From Gigaspora margarita (lineage: Eukaryota; Glomeromycota; Glomeromycetes; Diversisporales; Gigasporaceae), in contig WTPW01000853.1 of assembly GCA_009809945.1 (NCBI GenBank), positions 60,535 to 124,534 on the forward strand: DNA of 64,000 nt. Direction: 5' to 3'. Below the pieces are notes generated by a model. The model did not search any database. It had not been told where the DNA came from and saw nothing but the letters and a program-made list of their open reading frames with translations. A program made the translations under genes and the position numbers. Below, piece by piece: positions 26,229 through 37,540 of the stretch. Position 1 is the first letter of the stretch. Each line of letters starts with the position of its first letter.

Positions 26229-28118
26229 CATCAGCAAAATAAATATACGAAATCTTTCGAAAGAAATTGCATATTGAAATCTTTCAAAAGATTTTGGCAT
26301 GCATTTCTTTCGCAAATATTTTGAAATAAATTTTGAAAAATTTTGAAATATATTGTGAAATATTGCGAAATAGGGCAAATAAAAACAATGCAACCCTGTA
26401 CCTAATTATCTCCTTTCCGGGATCGCAAGAGGTAATATTTCGCATATTATCACAATAAACGATATACACATTCACATAATCATAGTTTTGCAATGTTTTC
26501 AAATGGGTTCGCATGTTTTAGCAATTCAATATAAAATTTTATATTTTTTATTTATTATTATACATTATATTTTAAATTTATTTTAAATTAAATATACATT
26601 TTTATTCAATATTATATTTTTATTATATATTATTATACAAAAAAAAAATGAAAAAAATGATGAAAAAAATAACCCAAAAAAAAGGAAAAATGAAAATGAA
26701 AATGTATTTTAAAATACTTTCGCACTTCGTCGCATATAATTCCAAAAAAACTAGTTCTATACACTTATTTTCACTCACCCCTTAGTTAGTTATTATTTTA
26801 CTTTTTTGTTTTAACTATCATTTTGCTTCGTATTTCTTTTGTTTTTTCTATCATCTTCATTTCGCTCTTTTTTAAATACTTCCTAAAAATAGTGTAGAAG
26901 TAAAAAAATAAAAAAAAAAAATAAAAAATATAATAAGCAAACTGAATAAAAAAAAATAAAAATGAAAAAAAATGAACCCAAAAAAAAATGAAAAAAAATG
27001 AAAACAAAAACATATTTTAAAATACTTTCGCACTTCGTTGTGTATAATTCCATAAAAAACTAGCCCTACACGCTTATTTTCACTTATCTCACAGTTAACT
27101 ATTATTTTACTTCTTTGTTTTAACTATCATTTTGTTTCAGCTATTTTTTTTGTTTTGGCTATCATCTTCATTTTGCTCTGTTTTAAATACTTCCTAAAAA
27201 TAGTAGAGAAGTGAAAAAATAAAAAAAAATACAGATAAAAAACAAAAAATATAACAAAATGAATAAAAAAAAAAAGGAAGCCCCAAATCTCTATTTTTCA
27301 TATTTGCCAAATACCGAAATAGTCTGGGTTAGTTTTTTTGAAAGTACCAGGAAGTAAGGATTGTGTTCTTGCAAAGTGCCGGAATAAATTAAATTAATAA
27401 AAAAAAATTTAAAAAAAAATAAAAACAAAAAAGTGTCAAACGAAAAAAAAATATAGTGAAACCTTGTGAAAACTTGCACTCAACTAAAACTATTTCTTTA
27501 AAAAAACATTCTTGGCAATTTAGAAATTGCGAAGTAATAGTTGTGTTCTTGCAAAGTGTCGTCTGAGTTGGCTTGCAAAGTCAAATCTGTGTTCTTGCAA
27601 AATTGCAAAAAGTTGTAGGTTTTCTTGCAAATCACTAGAGAAGTTAGGTTGGTGTTTTTGTAAAGTGCCAAAATAAAAAGAAAAAAAAATTAAAAAAATT
27701 TATAAAAAAAAAAGAAAAAAAATAAAGCAAAGAGAAAAGACAAAACGAACAAAAAAGCAAAACAAAACAAACGAAAAAAAAAAAGTAAAAACTGAAGATC
27801 TATAAACAGATCAATTTGATCTTGTAATACAAAGTTTGTAGATTATATTCGAACATTATCGAAACATTTTGAACAATGCGCTCTTGGTACTAGCATAATC
27901 CAGGTTGCAGATCTACTGATCCAGCTTGGTTCTACATGTTTAACATAGTTTCAAAAAATATTTCGAAATATTTCGAATACTAAAATATTTCGAATACTAA
28001 AATATTTCAAAATATATTGCAAATATTTCAAAATTAATTGCATTAGCAATATCTTTCGAAAGATATTGCAGGTCCACAAAATCTTTTAAAAGATTTCAGT
28101 ACTATAAATTTGCTGATG
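26229..28118. mobile_element. CATCA-tipped 1.9-kb element, copy 3 (CTTTCGAAAG palindromes), in the left arm of the giant palindrome
   Basis: The ends CATCAGCAAAATAAATATAC and, inverted, CATCAGCAAATTTATAGTAC have sub-terminal CTTTCGAAAG, CTTTCAAAAG and TTTCGAAATATTTCGAA words. The flanks are AC on both sides (26227-26228, 28119-28120) where the sister copies have TA. The matching right arm of the giant palindrome (about 32455-32490) lacks it, giving an empty-site comparison. The interior is A/T-skewed and holds TAGTTCTATACACTTATTTT-type words twice. It is non-coding. Confidence 0.75.
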
Positions 28119-29835
28119 ACTGAAAGGATTTTCTTTAAATAAAACCTCAAAAATGTTACTAAGTAAGTAGATTTCTTAGATATTTGATAGTCTGTTATAA
28201 AAATTTCAACCTAAACTAATCAATATTGATAAAGATATTTAGATTTTTCATTTCACAACTAGATTCAGAATTCTCTTGTAAACAATTTTGGTATGTGATT
28301 ATATATAAGGATAAAAGCATTTCAGGTTTGAAAACCTGAAATTAAAATTTGAAGACAAAATTGTTTTTGATCTATTTTACTTAAAAGACAAAATTATTTG
28401 ATACTTTTTTTGAATAGACGAAATTATAAAAAACATATCTATATAAATTTTATTTGCTCTTTCTTATAAAAAATTTTAATTTTCTTTAATAAAGACAAAA
28501 TAGGCCTTATTCAAAAATCAATTTTGTGGCATCACTATATGTGATATATGTTTTTGAAAATAAAAAATCTTTTATCAAAGATATCTTTACGAGTTCTTGA
28601 CCAAATTCAATGAAAATTTTTTATTTTAATTTTACAAATATATAGAATTCAAATAAAAAAATTTTTATCGAATTTGATCAAAAACTCATGGAGATATCTT
28701 TGATGAAATGTTCTGTAAACAATTTCAATGCAGCTTCTTTGTAATATGTTTTTTTGTTTTTTCTAAATAACCCACAATTCAATGATGATTTACTAAATAT
28801 TCTGTTATACTAACTAAAAATGTTTATTAATTAAACTTGTAGCACATATCTTCTACTTGTAGAATCTCAATTTTTATGGAAAAATATTAGAAACTCGCAG
28901 AGATATTAATATTTTTGTAAATTCAAATACATAACGTTTTTGCAGAATTTTCTCTTGAATTTGATTACCTCCAAAAGGATTTTATTTAAATGAAATCTCA
29001 AAAATACTACTAAGTAGATTTTTTAGGTATTTAAGAGTTTACTATCAAAATTTTAGCCAAAATGGATTATTATTGACGGAAATATTTAGATTTTTTGTTT
29101 TGCAACTAGATTCAGTTTTCTCTTGTAAACCATATAATATATATTTTTGAAAATAGAAAAAATCTTTTATCAAAGATATCTCTACGAGTTCTTGACCAAA
29201 TTTGATAAAATTTTTTTATTTTAATTCTACAAATATGTAGAATTCAAATAAAAAAATTTTTATCGAATTTGGTCAAGAACTCGTGAAGATATCTTTGATA
29301 AGAGATTTTTTCATTTCCAAAAATGTATATCACGTGGTTTACAAAAGAAAATCGAATCTAGTTGTAAAACAAAAAATCTAAATATCTCTATCAATAATAA
29401 TCCATTTTGGCTGAAATTTTGAAAATAAACTCTTAAATACCTAAGAAATCTACTTACTTAGTAGCATTTTTGAGGTTTTATTTAAAAAAATCTTTTTGGA
29501 AGCAGTCAAATTCAAGAGAAAATTTTGCAAAAATATTATGTATCTGAATTTACAAAAATATCAATATCTCTATGAGTTTCTAATATTTTTCTATAAAAAT
29601 TGAAAATCTACAAGTAGAAGATATGTGCTACAAGTTTAATTAATAAAAGTTTTAGGTTAGCATAACAGAATATTTAGTAAATCATTATCGAATTGTGGGC
29701 TATTTTGAAAAAATAAAAAAACATATTACAAAGAAGCAGCATTGAAATTGTTTATAGGACCTTTCATCAAAGATATTTTCATGAGTTCTTGACCAAATTT
29801 GATGTAGATATTTGTAGAATTAAAATAAAAAAATT

Positions 29836-32196
29836 GGTGTGGCAACTTAAAGAAGTTGGTAAGTTGTCACCCTCAAGTAGTAGGTCTAGGGTTCAAATCC
29901 TATTAACAACGCTTTGAAAAATAGACCTGTATTCTAGTAACTATTTCTTATCGATCGGTTGGGTACATTATATGTAGTCCTTGATATACTATCTTGAATA
30001 GGAGCCTCTAGGCACACAAAATCCAGGGAACCAGAGAAATGGAAACTTGTTTGGCAAGTACTGAGTAAAAAAGTAGCAAAGATTTTTGACAGTACTACCA
30101 AAGCTAAAATATAAGAAACTAGAGCCAGAAAATTAGATGACAAGACTCTTGAGAAGGGAGTCCACCAATCTGGCTACCAAAGTCATACCAGAGGAAAAGG
30201 ACCTACGTTCTGGCAGTAGGTACCAAGGAAAAAAAGCCATACTGACCCTTTTAGGCTAACTGGTTTAAAAGTTTGTAGATCTGGTATAAGGACTGGTAGG
30301 GTAGTAAGGTGGGTGCTGGGATTGGAGTAAACCTTGCAAGGACAAAAGTAAATAATAGTAGCAGTTTAGGTAACCTCTGAACTGTAAGTGGTCCGCCTTA
30401 GTAGATGCGTAAGTTACCAAAGTGTAGGTAATACCCGTATGAGACAGGAACTCTCTACCAAGTATTCCACAAGAATAACTAGTGCTAAGAGGATTCTGCG
30501 ATATATCTAGAACTGGCCTTGACTAACTTATGTAACGGAGGACTGTACTAGTGATATAAGGAGGATTAACAGGAGGAGCAGAACCAAAGGGTTTAAAAGT
30601 AGAGGGTATATCGATCATTTTTTATAAAAATCAGTAAGTATTTTTTGTATAACATATGATTTACACATGCAAAGATCAAACGTCTTTAGAATTTTCTACA
30701 GTACATAATAGCATAATACACTATAATAACAAACGTTATTTTAAAGATATTAATATCACTCTAAATATTTAATTACTATATAATCATATTTTGATTTATT
30801 AAGTTTATTATATTTATTCAGTAATGTTATGTTTAATAAAAAGTCAAAGCATGACAGAACTAAAAGCATTTTAGAAAAAACGAAAAGAAGCTAAATATTG
30901 TTGTGATATTAAATAAAAAAAAAAGAAAGATCATTCTACAAGTAAATTAGAAAGCATTAGTAACTCAAGTTTTAATAAGTGCAACTATACTTTTATACTT
31001 TCCTAAAAATGCCTATTTTATTATTGAAACCTTGATATTGTCGTCCAAAAAAAAAAAGTAAATATAATAAAAAAAAATAGCAGTAAAAAAAATAACAAAA
31101 GAAACTAAAATTTTTACTCTTTCCGTTATTAAAGAAAACAAAAAACAAAGACCTTAGAAAGCCCAATAAATTGAGAATCGTTATAGGCCATTTAAATAAT
31201 TTATATTACAGACTATTTTAATAAAAAAAAAGGTTAGCCAACTTAAAAAAGAGCAAAAAATACTAAACAAACAGTATAAAGTAACATACTATGTAAACAC
31301 TTTTAGCTTTGTTCAGTGTGCTATTTAGCAATACTATATAACCTAGTAGTAATATTAAAAGGACCAATATATAATAGCAAGATTATTATAAGATTAAAAA
31401 AAAAAATTTATTTAAAATCTGATTGAACAATAAAACAATTTTTACCCAGAAAATTTAAAGCTAATTCAGAAAAGTTTTACTATATATGTAAGTGTACTTT
31501 CTTTAAATAGAACTGCTTCTAGAAATTTTATAGCTATAAATAGGGGTTCTGATTTATGTATCACATAATTTTAACAGGGGTTAAACTATGGCTTTAAAAA
31601 TTTTAATCAGGAGCATATTTTTGTAATCATATGAATTCCCCTTGTATTACAAAAATCATATGAAAAATGATCAACATATCATCTACCCTTAAATAGGAGT
31701 CATCTAAAGCAGAGTAGAATCACGTGACAATTGACCAATCAAATTATCGAATATTAATGATCTTTGGCGAAGCAAACAAAAAAGAAGTGAAACCCTTGAA
31801 AAATACAAAAAATGCAGTCTAAACCTGCCTTGGTGTTTTAATTAAAATGTTAGGAAGGCAATTTTGCTTATATATTATAACCTAAACTTCTTTAACTTAG
31901 ACTTAAGATGACCCTAACCCTAAAGTTAATTCGATAAAATATATTATAAGAATCTACTCCACTCTAGACATCCTTCTTAAATAGACAACTCCCTAGTTGG
32001 GTTGCAGGTATAGCAACTAGTATAGAACCTTCGGGCGGACTACTTAAATTAGATAACCAAAAGTTGTATGTGTAGCTAGTTGTACTTTCATCTTTGTAGC
32101 AAATGTTAGAGTGCTCCTGGAGGCGCCCATGATCTGATTACTTGAATAAAAGCCTTTCTCCATAGCAGAAACTTTGACATAAAAAAAAAACAAAAA
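29836..32196 (+). mobile_element. Long tRNA-headed retroposon, second copy, split by about 1.37 kb of other sequence
   Basis: The copy sits in the fourth P palindrome of the giant foldback. It is flanked by AAATAAAAAAATT at 29823-29835 and 32197-32209 (low-complexity, so moderately convincing). The head has AAAGAAGTTGGTAAG and a perfect B box, GGTTCAAATCC, at about 29892-29902. The body at 29900-30595 aligns with the copy at 20599-21563. The core and 3' end resume at about 31978-32180, finishing in an A-run. Between about 30600 and 31975 lies unrelated, very A-rich sequence with no clear ends. A coding-like frame (LDDKTLEKGVHQ) is present but broken. Confidence 0.65.
30600..31975. other. Insert of unknown nature inside the retroposon
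   Basis: A-rich sequence that interrupts the alignment between the two long retroposon copies. I could not define inverted ends or a target-site duplication. Short frames occur on the plus strand but none has a recognisable motif. It may be one element or several. Confidence 0.45.
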
Positions 32197-32482
32197 AATA
32201 AAAAAATTTTTATTGAATTTGGTCAAAAACTTATAAAGATATCTTTGATAAAAAATTTTTTCATTTTCAAAAATATATATCAAGTGTATATCACATGCCA
32301 AAATTGTTTACAAGAGAATCCTGTATCTAGTTGCAAAATGAAAAACCTAAAATCTTCATCAATATTGATCTATTTAGACAGAAATTTTTATAGTAGACTA
32401 GTAAATACCTAAGAAAATCTACTTACTTAGTAATATTTTTGAGGTTTTATTTAAAGAAAATCCTTTCGGTAGCAGTTAAATT

Positions 32483-32740
32483 AGAACTGGACATCTCTCA
32501 TATAGGTCATAACTGGATTTTGGCCAATTTTGATCTAATTTGCTAAAAATGACAAAATCTATTTACTTTAATAACTCTAATTCAATGATCAGAATTGAGC
32601 TTTATTTTTAAAAAAAGTTCATTCAAATTGAACCACTAGATGCCAAGATAATTGCCAAAACTGTTTTTTGCTTCTCAAATTTTAGGTGTTTTTGCTAAAA
32701 AATTTCAAGTATGACCTCTATACTAGATATCTAGGGTCCT
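32483..32740. mobile_element. hAT-like miniature element in the right arm of the giant palindrome
   Basis: The tips AGAACTGGACATC and, inverted, AGGACCCTAGATATC are weakly matched. The flanks are GTTAAATT (32475-32482) and GTCAAATT (32741-32748), 7 of 8 identical. The other copies of the C arm have no such insert (compare about 28960 and 29510), which supports the borders. It is non-coding. Confidence 0.6.
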
Positions 32741-33331
32741 GTCAAATTTGAGAAACATTCTGCAAAAATGTTATGCATCTGAATTTACAAAAACATCAAT
32801 ATCTCTATGAGTTTCTAATATTTTTCTATAAAAATTAAGATTTTGCAAGTCAAAGATATGTGCTACAAGTTTGATTAGTAAATGTTTTTAGGTTAGCATA
32901 ATAGAATATTTCGTAAATCATTATTGAATTGTGGGTTATTTTTAAAATGCAAAAAAACATATATTACAAAAAAGCTCGTTGAAATTGTTTACAGGAACTT
33001 TCATCAAAGATATTTCTATGAGTTCTTGACCAAATTTGATGAAAATTTTTTATTTTAATTCTACAAATCCATAGAATTCAACTAAAAAAATTTATTAAAT
33101 TTGATCAAGAACTCATAAAGATAATATTAAAAAAAGTTTTTAAAAGTTAAAATATTTAAGTAACAAAATCGAGATAATCTATATTGTACCATAGTGCAAA
33201 TAGCAAAAATTCATAGTGTGAATAGCAATTCCCATAGTTTATTTATTTTTTAAAAAATTGTAAAATATTGTGAAATATTGTAAAATATTGCAAAATATTT
33301 TGGAATATTGCAAAGAAAATAACTAATTGTA

Positions 33332-33631
33332 CACAGGGTGTTTGAACACGGGTATAATAATTTTTATAAATTAAAAGATTTTTTATTAAAATAAAAAATA
33401 ATTTAATTAATATTAGGGTTAGGGTAAGAACTGGGATGGGGTAGGGGCATAGTTTATACCAAAATTTTACAAGGAATTTTTTTTTCTTAGAGCCCATAGA
33501 TTGTTTCTTAAGCAAAATTTTAAGATACAATTAAATTTTGTTTTTTTTTCTTTATGTTTGTTGTACAAAAATGATCTGCATACTGCATTTTTCTATATGA
33601 TTTGTGTAGTACAGTATTCAAACACCCCGTG
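33332..33631. mobile_element. TA-flanked miniature element, CACAGGGTGTTTGAA tips
   Basis: The left end CACAGGGTGTTTGAACACGG and, inverted on the right, CACGGGGTGTTTGAATACTG are flanked by TA (33330-33331, 33632-33633). The size (300 bp), tips and TA duplication fit a non-autonomous Tc1/mariner element. On both sides lie AATATTGCAAAATATTG-type repeats (about 33250-33320, 33640-33725). These are probably the two halves of an older element it landed in. Confidence 0.75.
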
Positions 33632-33729
33632 TACAAATAGAAATGCTCTATTGCAAAATATTGTAAAATATTTTTTTATTTAGCAAATTTGCAATATTTT
33701 GTAATATATTATAAAATATTTTAATTGCT

Positions 33730-35070
33730 GATTCACATAAGAAGGATAGTATTTCATAGGCACAAATTACTATTAAATTTATTATAATTATGAAATCTTC
33801 TTTTCCTCTATAGCTAACTTTTTTTTTTATTATATTAATGTACTAAAGCTTCTAATTGAAAAATATAGAGAATACTTTTTTATATATAATGTAAAAAAAT
33901 TTTTAAAATTGGTTTGGTAAATAAAAAATATTAGTATTTTATTTTTTCTAACTATATAGAATTTTTATAAGTGTAGAGGAAAAAAAGATTTCATTCATAT
34001 ATAAAAAACATAGTAAATTATACTTTTGTAATTTATAAAATCCTATCATTCATATGTGGATTGTGAATTAAAATTTATTTGGTAATATTGTTAAATAATA
34101 TTTTATAATAAATTCTGAGATATACCATATTAATTATAATTATTTTTAATATTTTGGGCCGTAATAACTTTATAAGTTTTTCAATTTAGAATTAATGAAG
34201 AACTCTTTCTGATGATCATCTGAACCAAATTTCTAATAGAAAAAAAACAAAAAGTTTTTTGTTAGAGTGTTGCAGGTACTAAAAAGTACTATAAGATAAC
34301 ACAAGTATACAGTTTTTATAAAGGTCAACTACTGCTCAAGAACTCCTTTTTCATATTCGGCATACAAACCAGAAGTGTTTTTGTGCAAGATAACTGGCAG
34401 GAGGTAGTGCTTTTGTACATGATATTTTGGTAAAGACCAAGAATTAGTGTCTTCATCGACGAAGCATCTTGTGGTAAAACAATGGAGAACAACAAAAAAA
34501 TGAGGTTTATCTTCCTTTACTTTCCTTTAAATTTGCTTTATGTGACGTCTTGCACCTATTTGGATTTTTCAAAATTTTTGCTAAAAAGTGGGCATTCTAG
34601 TTTACCCTCTCCAAAAGATCAGCAGTGTTTACTTCTTCCAAATTAGGAATACGTCCTCAGGCTAGAACTGTTACCGTTATGAGTAAGCTTGGTGACAAAT
34701 AAACAATGAAGGGCATGTGAAGAAATTTTTTTCCATTTTAGATATAGTTTCTTTTATGTACATATAATGCTTTGATAGGTTTTACTTATATAGTGTTATA
34801 TAATTTTTATCATCATAGTGTTTTAGACGTAGTAATACTTTCATATTCTATTTTTTTATTTCTTTATCTTTGGTTTTTCTTTTGTTTGTGTGTTTTCTTT
34901 TTTTTAGTATTTTCTTTTTGGTTTTGTTTATTGGGTTTCGTTTAGTAGTTTATTTCTCTTTTTTAAGATTTCTCCTTTTTTTTTCTTTGTCTTTATGAAA
35001 AGCTCAGGAATTAAATTTTTTGAAAAAGTGGATTATAAAGTGGTAACTAGGTACCTTGTTATATTCGAAA
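33730..35070. other. AT-rich region with one coding-like relic (about 34310-34700)
   Basis: From about 34310 to 34700 base composition rises. The plus strand shows a mostly open frame with words such as SVFVQDNWQEVVLLYMIFW and, after a stop, RISVFIDEASCGKTMENNKK. VFIDEASC is reminiscent of the first acidic block of Tc1/mariner DDE transposases, but this is too short to claim. The rest (33730-34300, 34720-35070) is A/T-run sequence with no gene seen. Confidence 0.35.
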
Positions 35071-35071
35071 G

Positions 35072-35331
35072 ATATGGGAGGTCAAAAGTAGAAACCACCC
35101 AATTTTTTTCTAAGTAAATTTTTTCCAGACTTTAAATTAAAATATCTCAACAACTATTAAACCAAACTTGATAAAAATTTTTTTATTTTAATTCTATATA
35201 GTTATAGAATTAAAATAAAAAAAAAATTATTAGATTTGGTTTAATAGTTGTCAAGATATTTTAATTAAAATTTTTAAAAAAAAATTTACTAAAAACAAAT
35301 TGGGTGGTTTCTACTTTTGACCTCCTATATA
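35072..35331. repeat. Foldback miniature element, GGGAGGTCAAAAGTAGAAAC arms
   Basis: ATATGGGAGGTCAAAAGTAG at the left is inverted at the right (CTACTTTTGACCTCCTATAT). The arms run about 45 bp, including AACCACCCAATTT. The core is the TTTTAATTCTATA..TATAGAATTAAAA palindrome with AAATTTGATA sides seen in the P module of the giant foldback. Confidence 0.75.
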
Positions 35332-35339
35332 TTTATGAC

Positions 35340-36447
35340 AAAATATTGTAGTTGCTTTCATTTGACAAACACTAGTATGACAATCCTACTTGGGCACCAA
35401 TTTGTGGCAGCTGGGTTGTGGTCTATTTTAATAACTAGATATCTTTCTTGTTGTAATTTTTATATTAATAATATCTAATAAATAGAGCAAGATTGTCAAA
35501 GAGAAAAAAAAAATCTTTATAAATTTACATTTATATATTTCGCTAATATAATGTCTTTTGTTTGGGCAAATTTTACATAGTAATAGAGCATTATAGTAGT
35601 TAGTAATCCTGGTCAATCAAAATTTATTAACTAGTCAAGCTGATGAAATTTTATTGGCTTAGTTGGCTTAGCTAAAAAATTTTAAAAATAAAACTACAAT
35701 TTAATTAAAACAACTTGTGATTAAAAAAGTTATTAAATTAAAAGCTGCCAATAAAACCTGCTTTAATTTTTAATTTGCTAAATTTAGTAAAAATTATATG
35801 TTGTAGCTAATGCTAAAAATGGCTGATGCTAAAATTTCGACCTATTTTGATACAAATTTTTTAAAAAATTTTTGAAGTAATTTTGTTAGTTTTTTTTTAG
35901 GGTTGGGTTAGGTTTTAGGGTTAGAATTGATTATTAAAGAGTATATATGGATTTTAGCAGGGCATATATTTTCAAATCGCGACCCCAAATTTTAGCATCA
36001 GCCATTTTCAGCATCAGCTGCAACATTATATATCTTATATTATATATTAAAGAAGCAAAATACTATTAAAAGTTACTTTTTGATGCATATTATATTTAAA
36101 GCAGGTTTTATTATATGTATAAGCATTAAATAAATATACATATTTGGTACATATTGCCAAAAAATTCAAGCATGTGAATTAAGATGGCTTTATCAAAAAT
36201 TAGCCAATATGTTGTTATCAATATGGTTAAAAAATATAAGCATATAGCCTTTATTTATTATCAAAAATCAGCTGATATAGGTCCTGCTAATAAAATATAG
36301 AATAGAATTAGAGTTAAAAGGACAAACATAAGACCTTCAAATATTATTAAAATTAGCCAATATGAGTTTTGCTAATGAAAAACATATAATAATAACATTG
36401 TTATTAATATAGAATTGGAGTTAAAAAGCATTAATAAAACATATAAT
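35340..36447. other. AT-rich stretch, no gene seen
   Basis: It holds repeated words such as TTAGCCAATATG and TTTAGCATCAGCCATTTTCA but no coding frame or defined element. GCTAATATGGGTTCTGCTAAT-like words recur at about 36150-36450 and 37590-37930. The element at 36456 therefore interrupts an older repeat array. Confidence 0.45.
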
Positions 36448-36614
36448 ATTGTTATAGGACCCCAAAATATATATAGATAGATTAGATCAATTATAAAATT
36501 ACTAAAAATAGAAAGATCTGCAAAAAAACCTCAAAAATAAGCAAAAAAATTACTAAAAATAAAAAAGATCTGTATAAAACCCCCAAATAAGCAAACTAAT
36601 ACCTGACCTATCTA

Positions 36615-37520
36615 TATATAGGGGTGAGTCAATAAAAAAGGGACAAATTTTTTCTAAGTAAAAGTTTTCTTGACTTTAAGCTTAATTTTTTTTTTTTTTA
36701 ACTTTACAACCATGCGCTACTTTATTAGATATTTAAGTACAAGTACAAATAATGTTCTAACTTATTATGTAGGCTACTGCCCGGCATTCCATCAATGCCC
36801 AGGCAGGGTTGTTGCACCGAGCCTTATTCCTCCCAGCAAGCCCCTCCGATTCTCACAGTCGTAAGCCTGTTGGTTCAGATCGCAGTCCGGACATGCCGCC
36901 ACGAGTTCTTGAAGTATCCTTTCAGACTTCGGCCTCTTAATACGTCTTGTGACTTCAGTTATTCAAATCGGTGTTCTGACTCAAGGACGATCACAGGGTT
37001 TTGATCCTGACTACTTGCAGCATCACTCCACAACATCCATCATTTGACAGTGTGACCATACGTTGATGAGGGTACAACCGGCCACACATGCACTTTTGGT
37101 GCCTATTTTAAGTAGTTCGCCCGAAGGTTTCATACCGGCTGCAATACCTGCAACCCGCTACAGGAATTGCCTATTCAAACTCTCTGATCTATGCTGACAT
37201 CTCCTGATATAGTAGGACCTGCAACATAGAATTACGATTTTGCCGTCACCAGAAATCGAACTGGCAACTTTCCGATTTGTATTCTCGGAGCATAACCGCT
37301 ATGCTATCGACCCAGAGGACTGACTTTAAGCTTAAATATCTTAACAACTATCTTAATAAATTTAATAATTTTTTTTTATTTTAATTCTATATAATATCAA
37401 GATTAAAATAAAAAAATTTTTGGCAAATTTGCTTAAATAGTTGTCAAGATATTTTAATTTAAATTTAAAAAAATTTTACTAAAAATGATTTGTCCCTTTT
37501 CTATTAACCCACCCCATATA
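36615..37520. repeat. Foldback miniature element, GGGGTGAGTCAATA arms, split by a retroposon
   Basis: TATATAGGGGTGAGTCAATA and AGGGACAAATTT at the left are inverted at about 37480-37520 (AAATGATTTGTCCCTTTTCT, ATTAACCCACCCCATATA). Without the 635-bp retroposon and one duplication copy, it is about 255 bp with the same TTTTAATTCTATA..ATTAAAATAAA centre as 16471-16724. Confidence 0.75.
36686..37320 (-). mobile_element. tRNA-headed SINE, full length with perfect 15-bp duplication
   Basis: It is flanked by TGACTTTAAGCTTAA at 36671-36685 and 37321-37335, identical at all 15 positions. On the minus strand it starts GTCCTCTGGGTCGATAGCAT. The A box TAGCATAGCGG and the B box AGTTCGATTTC are clear, with a possible anticodon stem CCGA/TCGG between. 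Next come the shared core (about 37068-37190) and a GC-richer body of about 330 bp. It ends with GTTGTAAAGTT and an A-tail (plus-strand T run at 36686-36699). Being 635 bp, with intact boxes and a perfect duplication, it is the youngest-looking retroposon here. Confidence 0.9.
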
Positions 37521-37540
37521 TTTCGGGGTCCTATTGGTAT

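Larger units (their letters stand above)
25749..33234. repeat. Giant hierarchical palindrome (foldback element), 7.5 kb
   Basis: The outer ends GGGAATTGCTATTTGCACTA and, inverted, GGGAATTGCTATTCACACTA define it. The order is B-P-C-P-C-P-C'-P-C'-P-B'. P is a roughly 110-130 bp palindrome (GAGTTCTTGACCAAATTTGA ... TTTTAATTCTA.TAGAATT ... TCAAATTTGGTCAAGAACTC) at about 25868-25972, 28574-28704, 29167-29300, 29765-29835 joined to 32197-32252, and 33001-33125. C is an arm of about 430-480 bp, forward at 25973-26228 plus 28119-28300 and at 28705-29166, then inverted at 29300-29764 and 32253-32999. The symmetry centre is near 29237. Later insertions break it: a CATCA element (26229-28118), a retroposon (29836-32196), a hAT element (32483-32740) and an unexplained about 250 bp (about 28300-28550). 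No coding frame was found in arms or palindromes. Confidence 0.75.
36456..37532. mobile_element. AGGACCCC-tipped hAT element, split by nested insertions
   Basis: The ends AGGACCCCAAAATATATATA and, inverted, AGGACCCCGAAATATATGGG are flanked by ATTGTTAT (36448-36455) and ATTGGTAT (37533-37540), 7 of 8 identical. Its own sequence is only about 165 bp at the left plus the last few bases at the right. The rest is a foldback element (about 36615-37520) which itself contains the retroposon at 36686-37320. The empty form would look like the 179-bp copy at 40698. Confidence 0.8.

Noticed and set aside
33411-33430. Telomere-like TTAGGGTTAGGG (also CCCTAACCCTAAA near 31918)
   Set aside because: Only two or so units each, inside repeats; far too short for telomeric sequence.
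37250-37320. A functional tRNA gene on the minus strand
   Set aside because: It has good A and B boxes but lies at the exact 5' end of a retroposon with a 15-bp duplication and lacks a full acceptor stem.
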